The position numbers and the translations under genes were made by a program. Below the pieces are notes generated by a model that was given only the letters and a program-made list of their open reading frames with translations, was not told where the DNA came from and did no database searches. From JAFGAS01 sp963809875 (GTDB lineage: Bacteria; Desulfobacterota; Zymogenia; Zymogenales; Zymogenaceae): a stretch of DNA of 64,000 nucleotides. Location of the stretch: NCBI GenBank assembly GCA_963809875.1, contig CAWELC010000005.1:868001-932000 (forward strand), read 5' to 3'. Below, piece after piece: positions 33,367 through 44,180 of this stretch (positions are counted from its first letter, which is position 1; every line of letters starts with the position of its first letter).

Positions 33367-34224
33367 ATGAAAAGGCCACTGCTGGGAGCCCACGTCTCGA
33401 TATCAGGAGGAGTCTCTCGGGCACCCGGGAGGGCGGGGAGCCTCTCCATAAACGCTTTCCAGATCTTCACCAAGAACTCCAACCAGTGGGCGGGCAAGCC
33501 CATATCGCGGGAGGAAGCGGCGGCGTTCCGGGAAGGCTTACAGGAAGGGGGATTTGAGCGGGTCATTGCCCACTCCGACTACCTCATTAATCCGGCCTCG
33601 GCAAACGATGTAACGGCTTCCCGCTCGGTCGAAAGCCTCAAAAATGAACTTGACCGCTGCCTGTTGCTCGGGATCGGTTTATTGGTGATGCATCCCGGAA
33701 GCCACGGCGGGACCGGGGAGCACCGGGGGATCGATAGACTTGCAGCCGCGCTGAGTGATGTCCTGGCAGAAAATGATGGGGTGACGCTCCTCCTGGAGAC
33801 GACCGCCGGACAGGGCAACGGCATCGGCAACTCCTTTGAGCAGCTTGCCGAGATCATCGAGGGATCGGGGGTGGGGCACCGCATCGGGATCTGCTACGAT
33901 ACCTGTCACACCTTCGCGGCCGGCTACGACATCAGAACCAGGGACGCGTACGAACAGACAATGGACTCGTTTGGACGGCTGCTCGGGATAGAGCGGCTCC
34001 GGGCGTTTCACCTCAACGACTCGAAGAAAGGACTCGGGTCCAGGGTGGACCGGCATCAGCACATCGGGTGGGGAGAGCTGGGACTTGAGGCGTTTCGTAT
34101 GATCATGAATGACGCAAGATTTCGGGACGTCCCAAAGATCATCGAGACCCCCAAGGAGGGAAGCCCCGAGGTGTACGATCGGATAAACCTCGATACGCTT
34201 CTCGGTCTGGTAACTTCCGCATAG
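33367..34224 (+). CDS. nfo: Endonuclease IV (deoxyribonuclease IV)
   Basis: 285 residues, TIM-barrel AP endonuclease. Zinc-binding blocks: 'LGAHVSISGG' (first His), 'IAHSDYLIN' (His), 'LLLETTAGQGNGIGN' (Glu), 'ICYDTCHTFAAGYD' (Asp/His), 'FHLNDSKKGLGSRVDRHQHIGWGELG' (His/Asp) and 'IIETPKE' (Glu). It nicks DNA 5' to abasic sites in base-excision repair. Confidence 0.93.
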   Translation: MKRPLLGAHVSISGGVSRAPGRAGSLSINAFQIFTKNSNQWAGKPISREEAAAFREGLQEGGFERVIAHSDYLINPASANDVTASRSVESLKNELDRCLLLGIGLLVMHPGSHGGTGEHRGIDRLAAALSDVLAENDGVTLLLETTAGQGNGIGNSFEQLAEIIEGSGVGHRIGICYDTCHTFAAGYDIRTRDAYEQTMDSFGRLLGIERLRAFHLNDSKKGLGSRVDRHQHIGWGELGLEAFRMIMNDARFRDVPKIIETPKEGSPEVYDRINLDTLLGLVTSA

Positions 34225-34328
34225 CCGGCAGACCGTTAGCCGCCGGCCGGCTGGGACGCGCAGGCCGTGGGGCATGCGAAATACCTGCGGGCGAATGTCT
34301 TCTTATCTGACATTCTGGATGAACGCAT

Positions 34329-35142
34329 ATGAGCTATACAGACGTCCTCTTTTCTGTCGAGGGAGGAGTGGCCGCGATAACCCTCAACCGTCCCCGGGAG
34401 ATGAATGCACTTTCCCGGAATCTCTGCGGTGAGTTATCCTCCCTCATGGAAGTCCTCAAGGAAGACCCGGGGGTCAATGTCGTTATCATCACGGGGGGGA
34501 CGGAGATTTTTTCGGCCGGTATTGACCTTGCCGAGCTGACTCAGTCTCTCGCCTACCCAATACAAAGACTACTTCGAGCCGATTATCGACTACTACCTCT
34601 CGCTCTACGATTTTCCCAAACCGATGGTGGCGGCGGTCATGGGCATCGCTCTGGGGGGTGGTTTCAACCTCGCGCTGGCGTGCGACTTTATCATCGCCTC
34701 GGAGACCGCCATTTTCGCCCATCCCGAGGTGAAGTTCGGCCTCAATCCGATCTTTGATCCGCTCTGGCGGAGAGTAGGGATCGCCAGGGCCAAACAGCTG
34801 GCGATGACCGGAGAACCCATCGGGGCGGTGGAAGCTGAGCGGATCGGTCTGGTTAACCAGGTATTGCCTCCCGAGAAGGTTATGGAAGCGGCCCGGGATC
34901 TTGCGGGCAAACTTGCCCGCAAGTCGCCCAAGGTTCTCTCGATGATCAAGCGGATATCCGACCTCGTCCCTCGTCTCGATCGGCATTCCGCCGTCGAGTA
35001 CGAGGTGGAGCTCTCGGCACTCCTCCTCTCTTACGACGAGACCCGGCAGAAGCTGTCGGAAATCCTCAAGTCTCTGAAGGAGGGAAAGGCAGTAGTGTAT
35101 GACCGCCGCTCATTAGAAAGTACGCCATTCTCTCGGAGATGA
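34329..35142 (+). CDS. Enoyl-CoA hydratase/isomerase family protein (one frameshift)
   Basis: About 270 residues after a +1 shift near 34559. Crotonase blocks: 'ITLNRPREMNALSRNL', 'EIFSAGIDLAELT', 'KPMVAAVMGIALGGGFNLALACD' and 'HPEVKFGLNPIFDP' . Compared with typical hydratases the Glu of the first catalytic position (GxGxDL-E) is not clear, so isomerase or other activities are possible. Its stop overlaps the next start by four bases (ATGA). Confidence 0.8.
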
Positions 35143-35552
35143 GCGACGAGATGCTGGATGTCTTTTCGCGCTACCTTACGACGCGGCGCTTCGGGCAGGG
35201 ATCGCTCATCTTCGTGGAAAAGATGCAGGGTGAATCGCTCTTCTTTATCGAGTCCGGGTCCATATCGCTGACGAAGATGGTTACCGAAGGGGTGGAAAAG
35301 CGGTTGGTCAGGCTCGGGCCGGGCGAGAGTTTCGGCGAGCTTGCGGTCATAGATGAGGGGATGAGGGTTGTTACCGCCCGCGTCATCGAGGATGCCGAGA
35401 TGCGCATACTCTCCCGAGAGGGATTGACCCGGCTCTCTCAGGAGCACCCCGATATCGCGCTGATTTTTGTCCTGTCCCTCTTTCGGCGGACGGTTCAGCT
35501 GATCCGGAAGAATGTTCCGCTTATGGCCGATTCGCTGGGGGAGGAGTCCTAA
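35139..35552 (+). CDS. Cyclic-nucleotide-binding domain protein
   Basis: 137 residues consisting of one cNMP/CRP-type beta-roll: 'RRFGQGSLIFVEKMQGESLFFIESGSISLTK', 'LVRLGPGESFGELAVIDEGMRVVTARVIEDAEMRILSREGL'. The phosphate-binding cassette (FGELAVIDEGMRVVTA) has Met-Arg where cAMP binders have RAA-T, so ligand binding is plausible but not certain. No DNA-binding domain follows, so it may be a sensor partner of another protein. Next gene starts after one base. Confidence 0.75.
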   Translation: MSDEMLDVFSRYLTTRRFGQGSLIFVEKMQGESLFFIESGSISLTKMVTEGVEKRLVRLGPGESFGELAVIDEGMRVVTARVIEDAEMRILSREGLTRLSQEHPDIALIFVLSLFRRTVQLIRKNVPLMADSLGEES

Positions 35553-36489
35553 ATGCGTCCGGCCTCGGTGGACGTGGGATCCAACACCGTTCGATTGATG
35601 GTGGCCGAGGTTGAAGACGGGCCGGGGATTTAGTGTCATCGGACGTCAACAAAGGATCACGCGGCTCGGCGAGGGGATGGGCACCTCCCGGAGGCTGAAA
35701 AGGGCGTGCGATCGCACGTACCGTGGACGCTCTGGTCGACTTCAAGAGGCACTGGGAGGGGCTCGGAGCGACGGGGTACCGGGCGGTTGCCACCAGCGCG
35801 GTGAGGGAGGCCGAAAACGCCGACGAGTTCATCACCGAAGCCGGCTCGGCCGGCATCGTGGTCGAGGTCATTTCCGGAATTCAGGAAGCCCGCCTCGTCA
35901 TGGACGGGATCGGCCCGACCGTTCGTCGGGCACGGGGGGACCTGATCGTCATAGATATCGGCGGAGGAAGCACCGAGTTTATCCACGCCGTCGACGGCGA
36001 TGTCACGGACATCGTCAGCACCGATCTCGGGGTCGTCCGGCTCACGGAGCTATTGCTGCCGGGAGACCCGCCCACGCAAGAAGAGGTCGATCGCCTCTGG
36101 AATTTTGTGGAAAAAGTGATCGATCCGATATATAATCGATTCACGATAACCGGAGGGCCGGCTCGTCTCGCCGGAACCGCCGGCACGGTAACGACGCTGG
36201 CGGCCGTCGATCTCGGCCTTGACGTGTATGACCCAAACCCCGTGGAAGGTCATATCCTCTCGCTCGCACCGCATTGATTCTATCCTGAGGGAGTTCTTAA
36301 CGATGTCAGGCAGGCAGCGACTGGCCCACTATCCGGTTATGACAAAGGGGCGGGAAGACCTGATCGTCGCCGGGACCATCATCATCCGTGCGGTGATGGA
36401 GCGTTTCGGTATCGAACGAACTGACCGTGAGCGACAGGGGGATCCTCGAGGGGATTATCGAGGGTCTGATCGAAGGGCAAGAGTCATAG
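35553..36489 (+). CDS. Exopolyphosphatase / pppGpp phosphohydrolase (four frameshifts)
   Basis: About 310 residues once four +1 shifts (near 35625, 35712, 36262 and 36420) are corrected. Ppx/GppA blocks: 'SVDVGSNTVRLMVAEV' (phosphate 1), 'GYRAVATSAVREAENADEF', 'VIDIGGGSTEFIH' (phosphate 2) and 'GTAGTVTTLAAVDLGL'. The C-terminus reads SDRGILEGIIEG, the usual family end, before a TAG at 36487. It removes terminal phosphate from polyphosphate or pppGpp. GGAGGAG precedes ATG 35553. Confidence 0.8.
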
Positions 36490-36582
36490 ACACCGCGTAG
36501 CGTTTCACTTGTTTATACAACCGGCAGGTCCCGCGGGAGCATATATATCCTCTCGGGGGACGCCTTCTTATCAGGGGCTCAC

Positions 36583-38035
36583 ATGGAAGAGTGGGGACTC
36601 ACTTTTGACGACATTCTCCTCATACCGCGGGCAACGAAGATCCTGCCGCGGGACGTGGAGGTAAAGACCCGGCTGACGGAAACGATCAGGCTCAATATCC
36701 CAATCGTGTCGGCCGCCATGGATACCGTGACCGAATCGGCGACGGCCATCAGCATGGCCCAGGAAGGAGGAATCGGGATCATCCACCGAAATCTCTCCGT
36801 CCGGGACCAGGCCCATGAGGTGGACAAGGTAAAGAAATCAGAAAGCGGCATGATCGTCGACCCCATCACCATAGAGCCCGACCGGAAGATAGGTGAAGCA
36901 CTCGCGATCATGGAAAAATACCGGATTTCGGGCGTCCCCGTCGTGACGAGGCAACAGGCTCGTGGGAATCCTCACCAACCGGGACCTTCGTTTTGAGGAA
37001 AACCTCGAGCTGCCGGTCGAGGCGGTTATGACCAAGGACAACCTCATCACCGTCAAACCGGGCATCTCAATGGAGGATTCCAAGAAGATCCTCCACGAAC
37101 ACCGGATAGAAAAGCTCCTCGTGGTGGATGAGCAGTTCAACCTCAAGGGCCTCATTACCATCAAGGATATCCAGAAGACCAAGAAATATCCTTACGCTGC
37201 CAAGGACGGGATGGGCAGGCTTCTGGTCGGTGCGGCGGTCGGCGTGGGGACCGACCGGGAGGAGCGTGTCCAGGCGCTTGTCGACGCCCACGTGGACGTC
37301 GTCGTCGTCGATACCGCTCACGGCCACTCGAAGATGGTCGTCGATGCGGTGCGTGATACAAAGAAGAACTTCAGGAAACTCCCCCTGATCGCCGGAAACG
37401 TCGCGACCGCCGAAGGGTGCGCGGCGCTGATCGCGGCCGGCGCCGATGCCGTCAAAGTGGGCATGGGGCCCGGCTCCATCTGTACCACGCGGATCGTGGC
37501 CGGCGTCGGGATGCCGCAGTTCACGGCGATCCAGGAGTGCTTCAAGATCTCCAAGAAAAAGGGGATTCCGCTGATCGCGGACGGCGGCATAAAATTCTCG
37601 GGCGACGTTACCAAGGCCATTGCCGCGGGGGCCGACGCCGTCATGATCGGCAGCCTCTTTGCCGGAACCGACGAGAGCCCGGGGGACATGATACTGTTCC
37701 AGGGGCGTTCATACAAGACCTACCGGGGCATGGGATCGATGGAGTCTCTCAGGAAGGGGAGCAAGGATCGATACGGGCAGGAGGACGTCGTTGAGGAGGC
37801 AAAACTCGTCCCCGAAGGGATCGAGGGACGCGTCCCCTACAAGGGCCCGCTTTCCAACTCCATCTACCAGCTTGTCGGCGGACTCAAGGCGGGGATGGGT
37901 TACCTGGGAACAACGACGATCAAAGAGCTTCAGGGCAATATACCCTTTGTCCGCATCACGCCGGCCGGTCTGCGGGAGTCCCACGTCCATGACGTCATCA
38001 TCACCCAGGAGGCTCCGAACTACCGGCTGGAGTAG
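36583..38035 (+). CDS. guaB: IMP dehydrogenase (one frameshift)
   Basis: About 483 residues after a +1 shift near 36955, inside the first CBS domain. Blocks: 'LTFDDILLIPRATKILP', two CBS motifs (residues about 95-205), 'VVDTAHGHSKMVVDAV', the active-site Cys loop 'GPGSICTTRIVAGVGMPQ', 'IPLIADGGIKFSGDVTKAIAAGADAVMIGSLFAGTDESPG' and the flap with 'YRGMGSMESL'. NAD-dependent conversion of IMP to XMP, the committed step to GMP. It is followed directly by guaA. Confidence 0.95.
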
Positions 38036-38042
38036 ATCCCCG

Positions 38043-39602
38043 ATGCATACCGACATCCACCAGGAAAAGGTCATCATCCTCGACTTCGGCTCCCAGTACA
38101 CCCAGCTCATCGCTCGGCGTATCCGGGAGCAGCACGTCTACTGCGAGATTCACCACTGCAATATCCCGATCGAAAAGATCAGGCAGCTCTCTCCGAGGGC
38201 GCTGGTCTTTTCCGGCGAGTCCCTCAAGCGTCTATGACAAGGGAGCCCCTCATATCGTCCGGGAGATCCTCGATCTGGGAATCCCAATCCTCGGGATCTG
38301 CTACGGGATGCAGCTCATCACCTATCTCATGGGCGGCGAAGTGGCCTCGTCCAGGGAACCGGGAGTACGGAAGGGCCGTTGTCCGGCCCGCGTCGTACGA
38401 CACCCTCTTTTCGGGATTCGAGGGCGATGGAAAGGTTGCCGTCTGGATGAGCCACGGAGACAGTATCAAGAAGCCCCCCCCGGGTTTTACGATCACCGCC
38501 AAGAGCGATAATAACCTCGTGGCCGCCATTGAGAACAGAGAGAAGAGAATCTTCGGCGTCCAATTCCATCCCGAGGTAGTGCACACCCCCCGGGGGACGG
38601 AGATATTGCGTAATTTCCTGTTCGACGTCGCGGGGCTCTCGGGTCTCTGGACGATGCGGTCATTTATCGAGACGGAAATCTCCCGGATCAAAGAGGTCGT
38701 CGGGGACGATCGGGTGATCTGCGCGCTCTCCGGCGGGGTTGACTCTTCGGTAGTGGCGGCCCTGCTCGACCGCGCCGTGGGCGAAAGACTCACCTGCATC
38801 TTTGTCGACAACGGGCTGTTGCGCACGGGGGAGGCGGAGCGGGTTAAAAAAGTCTTCCAGGGGCACTTCGGAATGGACCTCCATGTCCTGATGGGCCGAG
38901 GAGGAGTTCCTCTCACGGCTTTCGGGAGTCACCGATCCCGAAAAGAAGCGAAAGATTATCGGCAACCTCTTTATCGAGCTCTTCGAGAAGGAGGCCGCCG
39001 CCATCCCCGGTGTAAAATACCTCGCCCAGGGGACCCTCTATCCGGACGTAATCGAGAGCGTCTCATTCAAGGGTCCTTCCGCCACGATCAAGAGCCACCA
39101 CAACGTCGGGGGGCTGCCGGACGTCATGCAACTCGTCCTGATCGAGCCGCTCAAAGAGCTCTTCAAGGATGAGGTTCGCGTGCTGGGACGGGAGCTGGGG
39201 CTTCCCGAAGAGATCATCACCCGCCATCCCTTTCCGGGACCGGGCCTTGCCGTGCGGATCCTCGGGGAGGTCACCAGGAGACATTGTGACATCCTGCGCG
39301 AGGCCGACGTTGTCGTGGAAGAGGAGATCAAGTCCGCGGGCCTCTACGACGAGATCTGGCAGGCCTTTGCGGTGCTGCTCCCGGTCAAGACCGTGGGGGT
39401 CATGGGAGACGAACGAACCTACGACAACGTCGTTGCACTCAGGATCGTCAACAGTCTTGACGGCATGACCGCCGACTGGGTGCGTCTCCCCTATGACGTG
39501 CTGGCGCGCATAGCCTCCCGCATCATCAACGAGGTCAAAGGGGTCAACCGCGTCGTCTACGACGTATCCACGAAACCCCCCAGTACCATTGAGTGGGAGT
39601 AG
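38043..39602 (+). CDS. guaA: GMP synthase, glutamine-hydrolysing (three frameshifts)
   Basis: About 518 residues after +1 shifts near 38225, 38362 and 38893. The class I amidotransferase half has GICYGMQ (nucleophile Cys) and 'QFHPEVVHT'; the synthetase half has the PP-loop 'ALSGGVDSSVVA', 'FVDNGLLR', 'HHNVGGLPD' and the C-terminal dimerisation domain ending 'TKPPSTIEWE'. XMP to GMP. Three breaks in an essential gene argue for sequence error rather than loss. Confidence 0.93.
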
Positions 39603-39604
39603 TC

Positions 39605-42600
39605 ATGGCCGACCCCGAATTCGTACATCTTCACCTGCACACCCAGTACAGCCTCCTGGATGGGGCCATCCGGCTCAAAGATCTCTTTGCGGCAGCCGGG
39701 CAGATGAAGATGTCGGCGGTGGCCGTCACCGATCACGGCAACCTCTACGGGGCGCTCGATTTCTTCCTGCACGCCAGAGATGCAGGCCTCAAGCCGATCA
39801 TCGGATGCGAGGTTTACGTCGCCCGGGGCAGCTATACCGACCGGGAGACCGGGCCCTCGGCCGAGAGAACCAATCACCTCGTCCTCCTCGTCGAGAACGA
39901 AGAGGGGTTCAGGAACCTGAACCGTCTCCTGACTCACGCCCACCTCGAAGGCTTCTACTACAAGCCGCGGGTCGACAAGGAACTCCTTGAGCGTTACAGC
40001 GGAGGCCTCATTGCCCTGTCGGCCTGCCTGAAGGGAGAGATCGCATCGAAAATACTTCAGGGTGACGATCAAGGGGCGCAGGATACCGCCCGCCTCTATT
40101 CCGATATCTATCCCGGCAGGTTCTACCTCGAGCTGATGGAAAACGGCATCGTCGAGCAGCGCAAGGTCAACCGGGCGCTCGTGGAGATGGCCAAAAACCT
40201 CTCACTGCCGCTGGTGGCGACCAACGACTGTCACTATATGACGCGCCAGGACGCGGCAGCCCACGACGTGCTGTTGTGTATCCAGACCGGAAAGACCATC
40301 AGTGATCCGGGACGCATCAGGATGACGACCGACGAGTTCTACGTTAAATCGCCTCAGGAGATGGCCCGGGCCTTTGCCGAGGTCCCCGAGGCCATCCGAA
40401 ACACCGTCGCCATCGCCGAGCGGTGCTCGTTCGCATTCAGCTTCGGAACCTTTCAGTTCCCGGAATACCGGGTATCCGAAGGGGAGGACATCAACGAGTA
40501 CTTCGAGAAGGAGGTCGGACTGGGCTTTTCCCGACGGTTGGACCGGCTGATTGTCGGCAAGAGTGATCCCGAAAAGACCAGGCAGCTCTATCTCGAGCGC
40601 CTGGAAAAGGAGATCGCCACCATCAAGAAGATGGGTTTTGCCGGCTATTTTATGATTGTGGCCGATTTCATCAACTATGCGAAAGGTAAATGCATCCCGG
40701 TGGGGCCGGGGAGGGGGTCGGCGGCGGGCAGCCTCGTTGCCTACAGCCTCGGCATAACCGATATCGACCCGCTGGCCTACGACCTGCTCTTCGAGCGTTT
40801 CCTGAACCCGGAGCGAATCTCGATGCCTGATATCGACATCGACTTCTGCAAGAACGGGCGAGACGAGGTCATCCGGTACGTTTCCGAGAAATACGGGGGG
40901 CAGCAGCAGGTCGCCCAGATCATCACCTTCGGGAAGATGCAGGCCAAGGCGGTCATACGGGACGTGGGAAGGGTGCTGGATATGAGCTACCCGGAGGTGG
41001 ACAAGATCGCCAAGCTGATTCCCACGATGCCGCTCAACATAACCCTGGACGACGCCGTCAAGGCCGAGCCCCGGTTGCGGGACCTGATCGAGTCCGACGA
41101 CCGGGTCGCCCGTCTCATAGAGATCGCACGGTCATTGGAGGGTCTCAATCGCCATTCCTCGACCCACGCAGCGGGGATAGTGATCAGCAACCGCCCGCTG
41201 GTGGACTATATGCCGCTGACGAGGGGTCAGAAGGGCGAGATAGTCACGCAGTTCGATATGAAGGGCGTGGAGAAGCTCGGGCTGATCAAGTTCGACTTCC
41301 TGGGTCTAAAGACACTGACCGTCATCGATCACGCGATTCGCCTCATCAGGGAAAATCGGGGAGCGGATATCGACATAACGAACATCCCGCTCGATGACGA
41401 GAAAACCTATCAACTCTTCCAGTCGGGGAACACCGACGGTGTCTTCCAGCTTGAGAGCTCCGGCATGAAGGACCTGATGGTCAGGCTCGTCCCGGAGAAG
41501 TTCGAGGAGATCATCGCCCTGGTGGCGTTGTATCGTCCGGGTCCCCTCAACACCGGCATGGCCGATGAGTATATCAAGCGAAAGCACAGTCAAAAGGTAA
41601 TAAAACACGAGCTGCCCCAGCTCAAGGAGATCCTTGCCGACACCTATGGCGTCATGGTCTACCAGGAGCAGGTTATGCAGATGGCCATAAAACTGGCCGA
41701 CTTCTCCATTGCCGACAGCGATCTGCTGCGCCGGGCTATGGGAAAGAAGATCCGCGAGGAAATGGCGCGACACCGGGAAAAGTTCGTGGACGGCGCCGTA
41801 CGAAACAAGATTGACCCCAAAAAGGCGGAAAAGATCTTCACTCAGATGGAGGAGTTCGCAGAGTACGGATTCAACAAGTCTCACAGCGCCGCCTACGCCA
41901 TGGTGGCCTATCAGACGGCCTATCTGAAGTCCCACTTCCCGGTGGAATTCATGGCGGCGCTCCTGACGTCGGAAATGGACGACACCGACAAGATCATGAA
42001 GTATATCGGCGAATGCCGGGACATGGGCATCGACGTCGCCCCGCCGAACGTCAATGAAAGCGGGCTCGACTTTTCGGTCTCCGGAAACGTGATCCGGTTC
42101 GGCCTGAAGGCGGTCAAAAACGTCGGGGAAACGGCCATCGAATCGATCGTCGAGGCCAAACAGACGGGCGGACCGTTCACGTCGTTGTTCGATTTCGCCC
42201 GCAGGGTCGATCTCAGGAGGGTCAACAAACGGGTTATCGAGAGTCTCATCAAATGCGGCGCCTTCGATTTTACCGGCCGGAGCCGGGCCAGGATGATGGC
42301 GGCCGTAGACCGGGCCGTGGAGGCGGGGCAGACCCATCAGGAAGACCTCAGACGGGGACAGATGAACATTTTCGACCGTATGGGAATAAACGACTCGCCG
42401 GCCCAGTCGGCCTTTGACCGCGACGCAGACTACCCGAACGCACCCGATTGGAGTGATCAGGTGACGCTGGCCAACGAGAAGGAGAGCCTCGGGTTCTATA
42501 TCACCGGCCATCCTCTCAACCAGTACCTCGATACGCTCAGGGCGGTCGCCACCTGCGACAGCGTTTCCATCGCCGAGGGAGAAGACAAGTCATCGGTGGC

Positions 42601-43087
42601 CATCGGCGGGATCGTCTCCGCGGTGCGGGAAATCATAACCAAGAAGGGAGACCGGATGGCCTTCGTTACCGTGGAAGATACCAAGGGTCTTGTCGAGACG
42701 GTCGTCTTTGCCGACATCTTCGCCGAGTCCCGGGAGCGTCTGGCCGTCGATACACCGATCCTTGTGGAAGGGACCCTCGACCGGGGGGAGGAATCGGTCA
42801 AGGTAATCGTCAGGAAGATCTCGCTCCTCGCAAAGAGAACGCAAAACGGCGGACGATCGGTCTATATAGAGGTGAACGATCTGGAGGTCTCGGAGGAGCG
42901 GATCGTTGCCCTCAGGGAACTCATCGAGAAGAACCGCGGCCCAAGCCGGGTCTTCCTGCGGATATGCAACGGGCATGAGGGGTGCGTCACCATCTCGCTG
43001 CCCGAGCAGCTCAGAGTGAACCCGACGGACGGTTTTCTGAAGTCGGTGGGAGAACTCTTTTCCGATGGGTCGGTCAACCTGGGATAG
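39605..43087 (+). CDS. dnaE: DNA polymerase III subunit alpha
   Basis: 1160 residues, intact. PHP domain at the N-terminus ('VHLHLHTQYSLLDGAIRLKDL'), polymerase core with 'VGPGRGSAAGSLVAYSLGITDIDPL' and the catalytic aspartates in MPDIDIDF, tau/beta-binding and helix-hairpin-helix regions, and an OB domain ('VAIGGIVSAVREIITKKGDRMAFVTVED'). ATG 39605 has GGAG six bases upstream and sits two bases after guaA. Main replicative polymerase. The absence of frameshifts over 3.5 kb contrasts with guaA next door. Confidence 0.97.
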   Translation: MADPEFVHLHLHTQYSLLDGAIRLKDLFAAAGQMKMSAVAVTDHGNLYGALDFFLHARDAGLKPIIGCEVYVARGSYTDRETGPSAERTNHLVLLVENEEGFRNLNRLLTHAHLEGFYYKPRVDKELLERYSGGLIALSACLKGEIASKILQGDDQGAQDTARLYSDIYPGRFYLELMENGIVEQRKVNRALVEMAKNLSLPLVATNDCHYMTRQDAAAHDVLLCIQTGKTISDPGRIRMTTDEFYVKSPQEMARAFAEVPEAIRNTVAIAERCSFAFSFGTFQFPEYRVSEGEDINEYFEKEVGLGFSRRLDRLIVGKSDPEKTRQLYLERLEKEIATIKKMGFAGYFMIVADFINYAKGKCIPVGPGRGSAAGSLVAYSLGITDIDPLAYDLLFERFLNPERISMPDIDIDFCKNGRDEVIRYVSEKYGGQQQVAQIITFGKMQAKAVIRDVGRVLDMSYPEVDKIAKLIPTMPLNITLDDAVKAEPRLRDLIESDDRVARLIEIARSLEGLNRHSSTHAAGIVISNRPLVDYMPLTRGQKGEIVTQFDMKGVEKLGLIKFDFLGLKTLTVIDHAIRLIRENRGADIDITNIPLDDEKTYQLFQSGNTDGVFQLESSGMKDLMVRLVPEKFEEIIALVALYRPGPLNTGMADEYIKRKHSQKVIKHELPQLKEILADTYGVMVYQEQVMQMAIKLADFSIADSDLLRRAMGKKIREEMARHREKFVDGAVRNKIDPKKAEKIFTQMEEFAEYGFNKSHSAAYAMVAYQTAYLKSHFPVEFMAALLTSEMDDTDKIMKYIGECRDMGIDVAPPNVNESGLDFSVSGNVIRFGLKAVKNVGETAIESIVEAKQTGGPFTSLFDFARRVDLRRVNKRVIESLIKCGAFDFTGRSRARMMAAVDRAVEAGQTHQEDLRRGQMNIFDRMGINDSPAQSAFDRDADYPNAPDWSDQVTLANEKESLGFYITGHPLNQYLDTLRAVATCDSVSIAEGEDKSSVAIGGIVSAVREIITKKGDRMAFVTVEDTKGLVETVVFADIFAESRERLAVDTPILVEGTLDRGEESVKVIVRKISLLAKRTQNGGRSVYIEVNDLEVSEERIVALRELIEKNRGPSRVFLRICNGHEGCVTISLPEQLRVNPTDGFLKSVGELFSDGSVNLG

Positions 43088-43100
43088 GGAAGGATCACTG

Positions 43101-44072
43101 ATGGAAAACGGCGCCAAATTCGAGCGGAGTATCCGGGAGCTCAATCGAAAGATCCGGGCGATAAAATCGGTGTCGGGAGACAGCCCCGACGCCGTCATAC
43201 TTGAATCTCTCGAAAAACTCCAGGCCCAGGCAGGGCGCCTCGAGCTCGATTACTTCTCGAAGATGGATCGATGGAAGAAGGTCGAGATATCGCGGCACGA
43301 GGAGCGACCTCAGATGCTCGATTACATTTCGCTCATCTTCGACGATTTCATCGAGCTCAAGGGTGATCGACTCTTCGGCAACGATCCGGCAGTCGTGGGA
43401 GGGCTCGCCGACTTTCGGGGCGTTCGTGTCGTGGTAATCGGCAATCAGAAGGGACGAGGACTGAAGGAGCGGATGACCAGGAACTTCGGGATGCCTCATC
43501 CGGAAGGCTACCGGAAGGCCCAGCGTTTGATGGGAATGGCCCAGCGTTTCCGGCTTCCGATCATTACTATGGTAGATACGCCGGGTGCCTACCCGGGCGT
43601 CGATGCGGAGGAGCGCGGGCAGTCGGAGGCGATCGCCCGTACAATGGCCGTGCTGTCGATGCTCAAGACGCCGGTTGTCGCGGTGGTTTTGGGGGAAGGG
43701 GGGAGTGGCGGGGCCCTGGCGCTGGCGGTGGCCGATCGCGTATTGATGATGGAGCACGCAAACTACTCGGTGACATCGCCGGAGGCGTGTGCGTCAATTC
43801 TCTGGAAAGATCGAACCATCAAACGGAAGGCGGCCGAGGCGCTCAAGTCCACGGCCCAGGACAATCTTGCCTTCGGTCTGATAGATGAGGTGATCCCGGA
43901 GCCCCACGGCGGCGCGCACCGGGATCATCGCACCGCGGCGGCCAATCTTGCCGGCGTCGTCGAGAGGCACCTCATGGAGCTCATCGATCTGCCTGTCGAT
44001 CAACTTGTGGAAACCCGGTACAGACGATTCAGGAAGATCGGAGTGTTTATCGCACCGGTAGAGGATTCTTAG
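43101..44072 (+). CDS. accA: Acetyl-CoA carboxylase carboxyltransferase subunit alpha
   Basis: 323 residues: N-terminal helical part, 'MLDYISLIFDDFIELKGDRLFGNDPAVVGGLA', 'NFGMPHPEGYRKAQRLM', 'TMVDTPGAYPGVDAEERGQSEAIA', 'VLGEGGSGGALALAVADRVLMMEHANYSVTSPEACASILWKD'-type catalytic region. It forms the carboxyltransferase with AccD, which is not in this window, to make malonyl-CoA. It follows dnaE by 13 bases, a widely conserved neighbourhood. Confidence 0.95.
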   Translation: MENGAKFERSIRELNRKIRAIKSVSGDSPDAVILESLEKLQAQAGRLELDYFSKMDRWKKVEISRHEERPQMLDYISLIFDDFIELKGDRLFGNDPAVVGGLADFRGVRVVVIGNQKGRGLKERMTRNFGMPHPEGYRKAQRLMGMAQRFRLPIITMVDTPGAYPGVDAEERGQSEAIARTMAVLSMLKTPVVAVVLGEGGSGGALALAVADRVLMMEHANYSVTSPEACASILWKDRTIKRKAAEALKSTAQDNLAFGLIDEVIPEPHGGAHRDHRTAAANLAGVVERHLMELIDLPVDQLVETRYRRFRKIGVFIAPVEDS

Positions 44073-44180
44073 GCCGGCGGCGGGCGACCGGATCAATCGA
44101 ACGGCCGATCGGCGTCGCACGCCGGTGCACAAAGAGGCCTTCGATCCATCGGTCGGGACTACTTAAATAAAGGATAGGGT

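Noticed and set aside
36955..36970. Programmed frameshift in guaB
   Set aside because: No slippery heptamer or downstream structure, and neighbours show the same kind of random +1 changes; sequence error is simpler.
41306..42511. 401-codon minus-strand reading frame
   Set aside because: Lies inside dnaE on the opposite strand; no motif or start signal.
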